From Scandinavium vulneris_A (GTDB taxonomy: Bacteria > Pseudomonadota > Gammaproteobacteria > Enterobacterales > Enterobacteriaceae): DNA of 64,000 bases. The stretch is taken from NCBI GenBank assembly GCA_046518185.1, contig JBKGRZ010000001.1, positions 1 to 64,000 on the forward strand, written 5' to 3'. Shown here in pieces: positions 15,828 through 24,050 of the stretch; the first letter of the stretch is position 1, and every line of letters starts with the position of its first letter. The position numbers were made by a program, and so were the translations under genes. The notes below the pieces were generated by a model, which was not told the DNA's origin, searched no databases, and worked only from the letters and a program-made list of their open reading frames with translations.

Positions 15828-16751
15828 ATGAAAACGACATTGCCTTTGCTGGCATTTTTGCTGCTTCAAAGTGTTGCGGCATCGGCCTATGAATGTGCTT
15901 CTATTGGCTGGCACGGTGGTGACGCTGATATCAGTGTTAACATCAGCTCAGATGTTAGCACCGGGAAAAACAGAATTATCGATCTGGCCCCGCAAATTAC
16001 CTGTAAGAATACGGCAGGTCGGGACGGATGGATTGATACCATGTGGCTGGCGAGCGATGGGGTAAAACTTGATAGCACTATTTTTAAAAATCTTAAATAT
16101 GGAGTGTTGATCTCAGGTAGAGATCATCCGTCACCGGTATCCGAGACCAAAGTTTTCGACCTGGACAATGGTGAATCAAGAGAATTGCCCGTCGTACTTT
16201 ATTTTGAATTAACCTCGCTGGGAGAGGAAATTCATATCAAGTCGGGTGATAAACTCGGCAGCATACGGTTCGTGCAAACAAATAATCATGGCGAGCGTCA
16301 CTACTATAAGTGGACTTTCTTTGCCACAAATGATGCAGATATTAATACCTCTACTTGTAAAGTTTTATCTGGTTCAACCTTTAATGTGGATTTGGGGCAG
16401 GTAGAACGCGGAGATATTGTCTCTGGCGGCACATCATCGCAAACGATAAATAAAGATTTCAATATTGTTTGTGATGCTGCACATGCCGTAGATTTTGATG
16501 TCAGAATGAGTCTGGTATCTCCTGCCTGGAATAATAAGGCGATTAAAACCAGCAATGACAATCTGGGCGTGGAAATGCGCTGGAATGGCCATGCCGTCAG
16601 CAACGGTGGTAGCCAGAAGTTGAGTGTGATGAACGGAAGCGCTACTGTGCCATTAAGTTTTACGCCAGTTAAACCGGCCTCACTGAGTTTTGATGAAATT
16701 GCAACGGGGGCATTTACTGCCTCGGCTACCTTGATTTTGACGCAGTATTAA
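15828..16751 (+). CDS. Tip adhesin with receptor-binding and pilin domains
   Basis: A 307-aa protein, about twice the size of a pilin, last structural gene of the operon and hence in the PapG/MrpH position. Signal peptide ends near ASA. An N-terminal domain of about 180 residues with two Cys (YECASI, ITCKN) has no pilin pattern and is the presumed receptor-binding domain. The C-terminal domain from about residue 180 (TSTCKVLSGSTFNVDLG) is pilin-like with a Cys pair and ends TASATLILTQY. AAGGA precedes ATG 15828. The receptor cannot be told from sequence. Confidence 0.82.
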   Translation: MKTTLPLLAFLLLQSVAASAYECASIGWHGGDADISVNISSDVSTGKNRIIDLAPQITCKNTAGRDGWIDTMWLASDGVKLDSTIFKNLKYGVLISGRDHPSPVSETKVFDLDNGESRELPVVLYFELTSLGEEIHIKSGDKLGSIRFVQTNNHGERHYYKWTFFATNDADINTSTCKVLSGSTFNVDLGQVERGDIVSGGTSSQTINKDFNIVCDAAHAVDFDVRMSLVSPAWNNKAIKTSNDNLGVEMRWNGHAVSNGGSQKLSVMNGSATVPLSFTPVKPASLSFDEIATGAFTASATLILTQY

Positions 16752-16882
16752 TAGTCTAAATGGCGTTTTTTGATAGAGAGTATTCTTTACTTTATGTTAA
16801 ATTTTGACTCATGGATTGAGTCGGAGAGATGATAATTTTTGTTATCAAGACAACTCCGTAAAGTGGTAATCTCTCATGTAGC

Positions 16883-17512
16883 GTGAGGACATTGCTTTTG
16901 AGCGGACAGGGATGTTCCGCAATAATGTTTTTGTTGTATTCAACAATGGATGGGTGTGTGAAGATTATTTCGAGGGATAATTATTTCATTTCTGCGATGG
17001 CCTGCATTACTAAGCAGGTGCCAATTTTTAATGCTGATGATCTTATTATTTTCGATGCTGGGCAGCACTATGTTTATATCTTTCACTCAAGTGAGTTACA
17101 AAAATATAAGATAACAGATCCATATCGTGCATTGTTGTGCTGCTGTAATTATCGTATTGTGCGTGATGCGCCAGTAAATGAATATATTCAATGCTTGTTA
17201 GCCGAACACATTAATACGAAATTAAGTCCGCGTTTGAGTCGTAGAGATGAGTGGGTAATTAAAATATTGTTTTGCGAACGTGATGCCGATGAATTGAGAG
17301 AGCGGTTGTGCATTAACAGAAAAACGTTTAGCGCGCACAAGGTTAAAGCTTTACGTAAGCTTGGGGTCAAGAATGTGAATTTTCTTCATTCGCTGCTACA
17401 GGCATGGAAGGAGCACTGGCCTGACATTCGAACAGAGTTTCAACGTAAGGCTAAATATACATGTCCTCAAGCCAAGAGCAGAAATTCCGATTCTCGGTTA
17501 TCGAGTATATAA
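16883..17512 (+). CDS. LuxR-type helix-turn-helix regulator linked to the fimbrial operon
   Basis: A 209-aa protein if read from GTG 16883; in-frame ATGs at 16925 and 16946 are alternatives, and none has a good Shine-Dalgarno. The C-terminal half has a LuxR/GerE-like HTH (LSRRDEWVIKILFCERDADELRERL, then NRKTFSAHKVKALRKLG). The N-terminal 110 residues resemble the uncharacterised sensor part of fimbrial LuxR regulators and lack an obvious receiver Asp. Positioned 131 bp after the adhesin on the same strand, it probably controls the fimbriae, and perhaps motility, as MrpJ- or FimW-type genes do; this is inference. Confidence 0.75.
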   Translation: MRTLLLSGQGCSAIMFLLYSTMDGCVKIISRDNYFISAMACITKQVPIFNADDLIIFDAGQHYVYIFHSSELQKYKITDPYRALLCCCNYRIVRDAPVNEYIQCLLAEHINTKLSPRLSRRDEWVIKILFCERDADELRERLCINRKTFSAHKVKALRKLGVKNVNFLHSLLQAWKEHWPDIRTEFQRKAKYTCPQAKSRNSDSRLSSI

Positions 17513-17538
17513 AAAATCCACGCATCTGCGTGGATTTT
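17513..17538. terminator. Bidirectional terminator between the LuxR gene and ychF
   Basis: AAAATCCACGC pairs with GCGTGGATTTT around a four-base loop (ATCT): an 11-bp perfect stem with A and T tracts on both sides, so it can act on both strands. It separates the horizontally acquired T3SS/fimbrial block from ychF. Confidence 0.88.
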
Positions 17539-17554
17539 AGCGTTTTTTGCGGTT

Positions 17555-17582
17555 CTTATGAGATTTAGCGAAACCTCATAAG
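17555..17582 (-). terminator. Hairpin downstream of ychF
   Basis: CTTATGAG (17555-17562) pairs with CTCATAAG (17575-17582), 14 bp beyond the ychF stop at 17597. It is followed (reading left) by the stronger bidirectional terminator. Probably part of the ychF 3' end. Confidence 0.5.
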
Positions 17583-17596
17583 ACGACAAATGTTAT

Positions 17597-18691
17597 TTAG
17601 ACGTTGAACAGGAAGTTCATCACGTCGCCATCTTTAACGATGTAGTCTTTACCTTCGGCACGCATCTTACCGGCTTCTTTCGCGCCTTGTTCACCTTTGT
17701 AGGTGATGAAGTCTTCGAAGGCGATGGTCTGCGCACGGATGAAGCCTTTTTCGAAGTCGGTGTGGATTTTACCGGCAGCCTGCGGGGCAGTCGCGCCAAC
17801 AGGGATGGTCCACGCGCGAACTTCTTTTACGCCAGCGGTGAAGTAGGTCTGCAGGTTCAGCAGTTCGTAACCAGCGCGGATAACGCGGTTCAGGCCTGGC
17901 TCTTCAATACCCAGCTCGGCCATGAATTCTTCACGGTCGGCGTCGTCCAGTTCAGCGATGTCGGATTCAACGGCGGCGCATACAGCAACCACAACGGAAC
18001 CTTCGCCAGCGGCGATTTCACGCACTTTGTCGAGGTATGGGTTGTTTTCGAAACCGTCTTCGTTGACGTTAGCGATGTACATGGTTGGCTTCAGGGTCAG
18101 GAAGCTCAGATATTTGATTGCTGCTTTGTCTTCGTCAGTCAGATTCTTCAGCGCGCGCAGCATACCGGCGTTTTCCAGCTGAGGCAGGCATTTTTCCAGC
18201 GCCGCCAGTTCCGCTTTCGCGTCTTTATCACCGCCTTTGGCTCTCTTCTGCACGCGATGAATGGCGCGTTCGCAGGTGTCGAGGTCAGACAGCGCCAGCT
18301 CGGTATTGATAACGTCAATATCATCAGCCGGGTCGACTTTGTTATTTACGTGGATAATGTTGTCGTTTTCAAAGCAGCGAACCACGTGGCCAATAGCTTC
18401 TGTTTCACGGATATTGGTCAGGAACTGGTTACCGAGACCTTCGCCTTTGGATGCGCCTTTCACCAGACCGGCGATGTCGACGAATTCCATGGTAGTCGGC
18501 AGAATACGCTGCGGCTTCACGATTTCAGCCAGCGCATCAAGACGCGGATCGGGCATCGGCACGACACCGGTGTTCGGCTCGATGGTACAGAACGGGAAGT
18601 TGGCCGCTTCGATACCCGCTTTGGTGAGCGCGTTGAACAGGGTGGATTTGCCGACGTTAGGCAGGCCGACGATACCGCATTTAAATCCCAT
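17597..18691 (-). CDS. ychF: Redox-regulated ribosome-associated ATPase YchF (OLA1/Obg family)
   Basis: A 364-aa protein nearly identical to E. coli YchF (363 aa). P-loop GLPNVGKST at residues 8-16, switch segment DIAGLVKGASKGEG and NVNE in place of the usual NKxD, which explains ATP over GTP preference in this family; a coiled-coil insertion; and a C-terminal TGS domain ending DVMNFLFNV. It binds ribosomes and negatively affects the oxidative stress response. The MGFKCG start (18691) is chosen over an upstream ATG at 18703 by comparison with E. coli. Transcribed leftward after pth. Confidence 0.98.
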   Translation of the reverse strand: MGFKCGIVGLPNVGKSTLFNALTKAGIEAANFPFCTIEPNTGVVPMPDPRLDALAEIVKPQRILPTTMEFVDIAGLVKGASKGEGLGNQFLTNIRETEAIGHVVRCFENDNIIHVNNKVDPADDIDVINTELALSDLDTCERAIHRVQKRAKGGDKDAKAELAALEKCLPQLENAGMLRALKNLTDEDKAAIKYLSFLTLKPTMYIANVNEDGFENNPYLDKVREIAAGEGSVVVAVCAAVESDIAELDDADREEFMAELGIEEPGLNRVIRAGYELLNLQTYFTAGVKEVRAWTIPVGATAPQAAGKIHTDFEKGFIRAQTIAFEDFITYKGEQGAKEAGKMRAEGKDYIVKDGDVMNFLFNV

Positions 18692-18806
18692 GATGTAAAT
18701 CACCTTAATCTTTGGTAATCAATCTGTTACGTTGAACAGATTGCATAAAAGTAAATAACTTCGCCTATTATACACGGCGCGGGGCAAAATTGCCGCCTGC
18801 CGGGCG

Positions 18807-19391
18807 TTATTGTGCTTTAAAAGCGTGTAAGCGGTTGGTGGCTTTAGTCAGGCCGTCTTTCAGCCAGATTTCCGTGCAGCGTGCCGCTTCGTCAACCGCG
18901 TCGTCAATCAGCTTCTGCTCAGCAGCCTGAGGTTTACCCAGCACGAAGCCGACAACTTTGTTTTTATCGCCCGGATGACCAATTCCCAACCGTAAACGGT
19001 GAAAATTAGGGTTATTGCCGAGTTTGCTGATGATGTCTTTTAGGCCGTTGTGGCCGCCGTGACCGCCGCCGAGTTTGAATTTCGCCACCCCCGGCGGTAA
19101 ATCCAGTTCATCATGTGCCACCAGAATTTCATCCGGCGCGATGCGGAAGAAGGTCGCCATTGCCGCCACCGCTTTTCCGCTAAGGTTCATAAAGGTGGTC
19201 GGTACCAACAGGCGCACATCTTCGCCCGCGAGGTTGATGCGAGAGGTGTAGCCGAAGAATTTGCTCTCCTCGCGTAGCGGGGCGCGAAAACGATCCGCCA
19301 GTAAATCCACGTACCATGCCCCGGCATTATGGCGGGTAGCCGCGTATTCCGCGCCTGGATTGGCGAGCCCGACAATCAGTTTAATCGTCAC
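18807..19391 (-). CDS. pth: Peptidyl-tRNA hydrolase
   Basis: A 194-aa enzyme that frees tRNA from prematurely dropped peptidyl-tRNA. It keeps GLANPGAEYAATRHNAG with catalytic His20, the MNLSGKAV loop with Asn68, Asp93 in AHDELDLPPG and GGHGGHNGLKD. The GTG at 19389-19391 gives VTIKLIVGLANPG, matching the E. coli N-terminus; the 21-residue upstream extension to 19454 is not conserved and is rejected. Co-directional with ychF, as in E. coli. Confidence 0.97.
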   Translation of the reverse strand: MTIKLIVGLANPGAEYAATRHNAGAWYVDLLADRFRAPLREESKFFGYTSRINLAGEDVRLLVPTTFMNLSGKAVAAMATFFRIAPDEILVAHDELDLPPGVAKFKLGGGHGGHNGLKDIISKLGNNPNFHRLRLGIGHPGDKNKVVGFVLGKPQAAEQKLIDDAVDEAARCTEIWLKDGLTKATNRLHAFKAQ

Positions 19392-19564
19392 GTTGTTATT
19401 CCTGGGTGAGTCGAAATCTGGCGCGTAGTGTACTGTAATCGCAGCGGTTGACACAATTGCGCCAGGCAGGCAAGGCGAAGCGGATAGTTGCGTCGATGAA
19501 TCATTAGAAATTCATATAGTTCAGCCTGTTATTTGTAAAGTTTTGTTATCCAGATGTTCGTAAT

Positions 19565-19607
19565 TGTGATCGCCTACGCACTTAACAAGCAAAGTGTTGT
19601 CTATACT
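19565..19607 (+). promoter_or_regulatory. Probable ychH promoter with a CRP-like site
   Basis: TATACT at 19602-19607 is a good -10 hexamer. TGTGA-N6-ACGCA at 19565-19580 resembles a CRP site with one perfect half; its centre lies about 41.5 bp before a start site near 19614, the class II spacing. E. coli ychH is known to be CRP-dependent, which fits. The right half-site matches only three of five positions. Confidence 0.5.
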
Positions 19608-19662
19608 TTACACACAAGGACCAGGGGTATTCCCTGTCAACCCAAAGTTCCGGAGGTGACAT

Positions 19663-19938
19663 ATGAAACGCAGATACGCTTCACGACTCGGTAACGTGCT
19701 CATGGGTTTAGGGTTAGTCGTCATGGTCGTTGGGGTGGGTTACTCAATTTTAAACCAGCTGCCTCAATTTGACCTGCCGCAATATTTCTCACACGGCGCG
19801 GTGCTGAGCATTTTCCTCGGCGCGGTACTGTGGCTGGCAGGGGCCCGCGTGAGCGGCCACGAACAGGTAAGCGACAGATACTGGTGGGTGCGCCACTTTG
19901 ATAAGCGCTGTCGTCGCAATGGCCAGCATCACAGCTAA
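19663..19938 (+). CDS. ychH: Stress-associated inner-membrane protein YchH
   Basis: A 91-aa protein with two membrane segments (VLMGLGLVVMVVGVGYSIL and VLSIFLGAVLWLAGA) and a Cys-containing basic C-terminus (YWWVRHFDKRCRR). It matches E. coli YchH, a DUF2583 protein linked to stress tolerance and biofilm formation. CCGGAGG is a strong Shine-Dalgarno. Divergent from pth, as in E. coli. Confidence 0.95.
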   Translation: MKRRYASRLGNVLMGLGLVVMVVGVGYSILNQLPQFDLPQYFSHGAVLSIFLGAVLWLAGARVSGHEQVSDRYWWVRHFDKRCRRNGQHHS

Positions 19939-19987
19939 GCCTGAACGGTGTGATGATTTGGGGAAATGACCCCCATGAACAGATACG

Positions 19988-20019
19988 ATCCGGAGATGCT
20001 GCGCATTTCCGGATTTTTT
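19988..20019 (+). terminator. Rho-independent terminator after ychH
   Basis: ATCCGGAGATGC pairs with GCATTTCCGGAT (one G-T pair) around a three-base loop and is followed by TTTTTT. It ends ychH and faces the convergent YfeC-like gene. Confidence 0.88.
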
Positions 20020-20029
20020 CGCCTGACGC

Positions 20030-20428
20030 TTACTCGCTTGGCTCAGCCATACTCACGTGCATCAGAACAGCACTCCGATCGTCTCGCTCCAGCAGATCCA
20101 ATAATCGCTGCTTCTCGGTGGTGGTCATCTTCAGCAATTTCGCCTGAATCTTGCGTAACAGCGGATCGTTTTCCTGCGCCTGGTAAAAGGGGTCTGGTTC
20201 TTCCGCCTGCAATCTCAGCGTGAGCTTGCGAAGCTTTCGGGTTAAGGCCAGCGTGTCTCTGACCGCCGGGGTGATAACAATCACCCGACCCCGGCCACCT
20301 TGTACGCCCATCACTTTTTGGGTTGCCCAGTGATGCTTTCGGATCCAACGGTTAACGGTCTGGGTTGTCACCCCGACAAGGGTTGCCAGTTCGCTGGTAC
20401 TCATTTTACGGAGAAGGGTTATTTTCAT
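20030..20428 (-). CDS. YfeC-like DNA-binding protein (DUF1323)
   Basis: A 132-aa protein with an N-terminal helix-turn-helix (MSTSELATLVGVTTQTVNRWIRK) followed by HHWATQKVMGVQGGRGRVIVI, the pattern of E. coli YfeC (SRQTVNKWVRKLGW, KINGVKGGRARLI). The C-terminal half is helical and charged, without a recognised domain. YfeC-type proteins are predicted transcription factors of poorly known role. Starts at 20428 (MKITLLRK) or at Met9 (20404); neither has a clear Shine-Dalgarno. A perfect inverted repeat lies two bases before the first start and may be its own operator. Absent from this place in E. coli K-12. Confidence 0.82.
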   Translation of the reverse strand: MKITLLRKMSTSELATLVGVTTQTVNRWIRKHHWATQKVMGVQGGRGRVIVITPAVRDTLALTRKLRKLTLRLQAEEPDPFYQAQENDPLLRKIQAKLLKMTTTEKQRLLDLLERDDRSAVLMHVSMAEPSE

Positions 20429-20429
20429 T

Positions 20430-20444
20430 GTGCGTATGACGCAC
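20430..20444. promoter_or_regulatory. Inverted repeat before the YfeC-like gene, candidate operator
   Basis: GTGCGT-ATG-ACGCAC is a perfect 6-bp inverted repeat with a 3-bp spacer, ending two bases before ATG 20428 on the minus strand. It overlaps the ribosome-binding region, so a bound protein or an RNA hairpin could block expression. Autoregulation is inferred. Confidence 0.4.
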
Positions 20445-20560
20445 GTTCAGCGTTATCGCGTTCTTTCCCTGAACATGCTGCTTCCTGCAATCATGATGGT
20501 GGCTATTAGAGCTTCATTTTATAGCATCCTTTTAGTTGAACGCATGACGGGTTTTGTTAA

Positions 20561-20582
20561 TCATTGCGAGCATGCTCGCAAT
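20561..20582. repeat. Perfect 22-bp palindrome downstream of the GNAT gene
   Basis: CATTGCGAGCA followed directly by its exact reverse complement. It lies 11 bp after the stop of the leftward GNAT gene and about 130 bp upstream of the YfeC-like gene. As RNA it can form an 8-bp stem with GCATGC as loop, so it may be a terminator without a strong T tract (ATTAACAAAA follows leftward); as DNA it could be an operator. Confidence 0.75.
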
Positions 20583-20593
20583 GTGAAAGAGCC

Positions 20594-21121
20594 TCAGCGT
20601 GCAGCGGGGCGGGTAAACATGCGTACCGGTTTACCGTGGTAGATGACGTCATGTTGATAAGTAAATCCGAAACGTTCCGCCAGATGAACGGAACGCAGAT
20701 TATCCTCATCAATAATGCAGCACAGCGGGCCGCCGAGTTCATGGTCGGCCCAGTGCAGCATTGCCTCTAACGCTTCTTTGGCATAGCCCATTCCGTGTAC
20801 GGTAGGGGTAAGCGCCCAGCCCGCTTCGGGGCAATCCAGCGCGGGGGTGAGATCCCGACGCGCATCCTGCAAACCAAACGATCCGACATAGCGTCCGGAC
20901 TGCTTTTCAAACGCCGCCCAGTAACCGTAACCCAGCACCTGCCAGTGGCCGATGTAGCGCAGCAGTCGGCTCCAGCTTACCTCCGCACTTTGCGGTTCTC
21001 CGCCGATAAACTTCACCACCTGTGGATCGGCCCAGAAGGCCGCCAGGTCGTCAAAATCATCCACGGTAAAATGGCGTAACACCAGGCGTTCGGTCTCCAG
21101 ACGCGGGGCGTGAGTTTGCAT
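20594..21121 (-). CDS. GNAT-family N-acetyltransferase (RimJ/RimL type)
   Basis: A 175-aa acetyltransferase with the RimJ-like opening LETERLVLRHFTVDDFDDL, the acetyl-CoA binding strand/loop region (CPEAGWALTPTVHGMGYAKEAL, where GMGYA is the Q/RxxGxG/A-type loop) and DEDNLRSVHLAERFGF near the C-terminus. Such proteins acetylate small molecules or N-terminal/side-chain amines; the substrate is not evident. Starts 22 bp after the end of the upstream dauA, same strand. Confidence 0.85.
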   Translation of the reverse strand: MQTHAPRLETERLVLRHFTVDDFDDLAAFWADPQVVKFIGGEPQSAEVSWSRLLRYIGHWQVLGYGYWAAFEKQSGRYVGSFGLQDARRDLTPALDCPEAGWALTPTVHGMGYAKEALEAMLHWADHELGGPLCCIIDEDNLRSVHLAERFGFTYQHDVIYHGKPVRMFTRPAAR

Positions 21122-21143
21122 CGTTATCCTTCCCTTAGGTCGT

Positions 21144-22856
21144 TTAAATCATTGTTTGGCTTTGAGGCTGATTATCGACGATATCCGCCAGGGCCGCATC
21201 GCGGTTAGGGTAAAACGCCAGTCGGCCCGCAATGGGCTGAACACCGGCCCGCGCCAGGGTACGCAACGGCTGGAACTCCAGATTCGATACCCGCAGTTCG
21301 CAGCCTTCCGGTAGTTTACTCACGAAACGCTGGAACGCTTCGAGGCCGCCAGCATCCAGCACTGGCACGGCATCCCACTTCAGCACCACCACACGCTTGC
21401 CGCTGATGCGCGACTCCAGGTCAGTAAAGACCGTTTCGGCGGCGGCAAAAAACAGCGGGCCGATCACCCGAATGACCAGCACATCGTCCGGCACGGTGAC
21501 ATTCACCGGGGCCAGATGGGTCATGCGCGCGATACGGCGCATAAACAGCAACGAGGCCAGCACGATACCGACGCTGATCGCCACCACCATATCGAATAGC
21601 ACCGTGAGCGACATACAGATAAGCATCACCACGATGTCGTCGATTGGCGCCCGGCGCAGCAGATGTACCACTTTATGCGCCTCGCTCATGTTCCACGCCA
21701 CCATTAATAGCAGGGCGGCCATCGCGGAGAGCGGCAGCCACGACAGCAGCGGGGCCAGCACCAACAGCGCCATAATCACCAGCACCGCGTGGATTATCGC
21801 CGCCACAGGTGAGGTGGCACCAGCGCGCACGTTAGCGGCCGAACGGGCGATGGCAGCAGTGGCGGTAATACCGCCAAAGAATGGGGCAATCATGTTGCCC
21901 AGACCCTGCCCAATCAGCTCGTTATTAGCTTTATGGCGGGTGCCGGTCATGCCGTCGAGCACCACCGCGCACAGCAGCGATTCAATCGCGCCCAGCATTG
22001 CCATGGAGAAAGCGGCGGGCAGCAGGGCCTGCAAGGAATCCCAGCTCAACGTAAAGCTTGAGTCAGGCATGTTCCACGGCAGCACCAGCTGCGGCAGAAG
22101 TTGTGGAATGCCGTTGCCCTGGGTGCCGTCGCTGAGAATATAGTGAAACTGCGAGCCGATGGTCGCCACGTGACCGCCGAGCAGATTGACCACGCCCATC
22201 ACCGCACAGCCCCCCAGCAGGGCCGGTAAATGCCCGGGCAGTCGAATACCCAGCCGCGGCCATAAAATCAGGGTCGCCAGCGTCACCACGCCGATCGCTG
22301 CATCGCCCGGATTGATCGTCGGCAGCGCCATAATCAGCGCGCCCACTTTTTGCCAGTAGTGTTCCGGCATGTGGGTTAACTGCAGGCCGAAGAAATCTTT
22401 AATCTGCATGGTGGCAATGGTGATACCAATCCCGGAGGTAAACCCGAGGGTGACCGAGATCGGGATATATTCAATCAGGCGGCCAAACCGGGCGAGGCCG
22501 AACAGCACCAGAAATACGCCCGACATCAGGGTCGCCACCAGCAGGCCCGCGAGCCCGAACTGTTGGGAAACGGGGTAGAGGATAACCACGAACGCCGCGG
22601 TCGGGCCGGAGACGCTGAAACGCGAACCGCCTGCCAGGGCAATAACGATCCCGGCGACCGCCGAGGTATAGAGGCCATATTGCGGCGCAACGCCGCTGCC
22701 AATCGCCAGCGCCATGGCTAACGGAATGGCAATAATGCCGACGGTTATCCCGGCGATCAGGTCGCTGGTGAAACGGTTAACGGTGTACTTTTCTTTCCAG
22801 CAGGCGTCGATAAGGGCGCGAAACGGTAAGATATCTGCGAGTGTGGCTTTATTCAC
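21144..22856 (-). CDS. dauA: C4-dicarboxylate transporter DauA (SulP family)
   Basis: A SulP/SLC26 transporter of 570 aa (E. coli DauA 559): a membrane domain of many segments (for example FTSDLIAGITVGIIAIPLAM, GGSRFSVSGPTAAFVVILYP) and a C-terminal STAS domain (about 440-555; VVVLKWDAVPVLDAGGLEAF). DauA takes up succinate and other C4-dicarboxylates aerobically at acidic pH. The GTG at 22856 is preferred because it places VNKATLADILPF where E. coli has MNKIFSSHVMPF and has GGAAAAG upstream; an ATG at 22913 would add 19 residues. Upstream of prs in opposite reading order to hemA, as in E. coli. Confidence 0.93.
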   Translation of the reverse strand: MNKATLADILPFRALIDACWKEKYTVNRFTSDLIAGITVGIIAIPLAMALAIGSGVAPQYGLYTSAVAGIVIALAGGSRFSVSGPTAAFVVILYPVSQQFGLAGLLVATLMSGVFLVLFGLARFGRLIEYIPISVTLGFTSGIGITIATMQIKDFFGLQLTHMPEHYWQKVGALIMALPTINPGDAAIGVVTLATLILWPRLGIRLPGHLPALLGGCAVMGVVNLLGGHVATIGSQFHYILSDGTQGNGIPQLLPQLVLPWNMPDSSFTLSWDSLQALLPAAFSMAMLGAIESLLCAVVLDGMTGTRHKANNELIGQGLGNMIAPFFGGITATAAIARSAANVRAGATSPVAAIIHAVLVIMALLVLAPLLSWLPLSAMAALLLMVAWNMSEAHKVVHLLRRAPIDDIVVMLICMSLTVLFDMVVAISVGIVLASLLFMRRIARMTHLAPVNVTVPDDVLVIRVIGPLFFAAAETVFTDLESRISGKRVVVLKWDAVPVLDAGGLEAFQRFVSKLPEGCELRVSNLEFQPLRTLARAGVQPIAGRLAFYPNRDAALADIVDNQPQSQTMI

Positions 22857-22941
22857 AGCGGTCTTTTCCAGGAGCGCATCATTTGCTTTGTGAATGGCAA
22901 ATGAAGGAGGCATTAGTCATACAAATGGTTATTGAAAACAA

Positions 22942-22965
22942 AAAAACCCGCCGCAGCGGGTTTTT
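22942..22965 (-). terminator. Terminator after prs
   Basis: AAAAACCCGC-CGCA-GCGGGTTTTT: a GC stem of 5 bp extended by A-T pairs with flanking A and T tracts. It lies 14 bp beyond the prs stop and is also symmetrical enough to work on the other strand. Confidence 0.9.
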
Positions 22966-22978
22966 ATACCGGGTTCGA

Positions 22979-23926
22979 TTAATGCTCGAACATGGCAGAG
23001 ATGGATTCTTCGTTGCTGATACGACGAATCGCTTCCGCCAGCATACCTGACAGGGTCAGGGTACGGACGTTTGGCAGCGCTTTGATTTCATCCGACAGCG
23101 GGATGGTATCGCAGACGATAACTTCGTCGATGACGGAGTTACGCAGGTTACTCGCCGCATTGCCAGAGAAGATCGGGTGAGTCGCGTAAGCAAATACGCG
23201 TTTTGCACCACGCTCTTTCAGCGCTTCGGCGGCTTTGCACAGAGTGCCGCCGGTGTCGATCATGTCATCAACCAGCACGCAGTCACGGCCCGCAACGTCA
23301 CCGATGATGTGCATCACCTGGGAAACGTTAGCGCGTGGACGACGTTTGTCGATGATAGCCATATCGGTATCGTTGAGCAGTTTCGCGATAGCGCGAGCAC
23401 GCACAACGCCGCCGATGTCCGGAGAAACCACGATTGGGTTTTCCAGTTTCAGCTGCAGCATATCTTCCAGCAGGATTGGGCTGCCGAAGACGTTGTCTAC
23501 CGGTACATCGAAGAAGCCCTGAATCTGTTCAGCATGCAGGTCAACGGTCAGTACGCGGTCAACGCCGACGCTGGACAGGAAGTCCGCGACAACTTTGGCA
23601 GTGATTGGCACACGAGCAGAACGTACGCGACGATCCTGACGGGCATAACCAAAGTAAGGGATAACGGCGGTGATACGGCCTGCGGAAGCACGGCGCAGAG
23701 CATCGACCATTACAACCAATTCCATCAGGTTGTCATTGGTTGGGGCACAAGTGGACTGGATGATGAAAATATCACCACCGCGTACATTTTCGTTAATTTG
23801 TACGCTGACTTCACCGTCGCTAAAACGACCTACGGCGGCATCGCCAAGAGAAGTGTACAGGCGGTTGGCAATACGTTGTGCTAGTTCCGGGGTAGCGTTA
23901 CCAGCAAAAAGCTTCATATCAGGCAC
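22979..23926 (-). CDS. prs: Ribose-phosphate pyrophosphokinase
   Basis: A 315-aa enzyme making PRPP from ribose 5-phosphate and ATP for purine, pyrimidine, NAD, His and Trp synthesis. It contains the PRPP-binding loop DDMIDTGGTL, the flexible loop YARQDRRVRSARVPI, and DLHAEQIQGFF with the metal-binding His. GTG at 23924-23926 (VPDMKLFAGN) matches the E. coli start; the 24-residue extension to 23998 is not conserved. Almost identical to E. coli Prs. Follows ispE on the same strand. Confidence 0.98.
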   Translation of the reverse strand: MPDMKLFAGNATPELAQRIANRLYTSLGDAAVGRFSDGEVSVQINENVRGGDIFIIQSTCAPTNDNLMELVVMVDALRRASAGRITAVIPYFGYARQDRRVRSARVPITAKVVADFLSSVGVDRVLTVDLHAEQIQGFFDVPVDNVFGSPILLEDMLQLKLENPIVVSPDIGGVVRARAIAKLLNDTDMAIIDKRRPRANVSQVMHIIGDVAGRDCVLVDDMIDTGGTLCKAAEALKERGAKRVFAYATHPIFSGNAASNLRNSVIDEVIVCDTIPLSDEIKALPNVRTLTLSGMLAEAIRRISNEESISAMFEH

Positions 23927-24050
23927 GAGAAGAACCTCAGGCATGCGTCCAGTGGTGGATGAATGGGCCAAAAACTGTGCGGGCCAGGCGCATTTCATCC
24001 AGGCGGTGTATTAATGAGCACGATGCAACGTCTGGAACGGGGTGACGTTG

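Noticed and set aside
17687..18718. 343-aa frame antisense to ychF
   Set aside because: Fully covered by the conserved ychF gene; no domain or ribosome-binding site.
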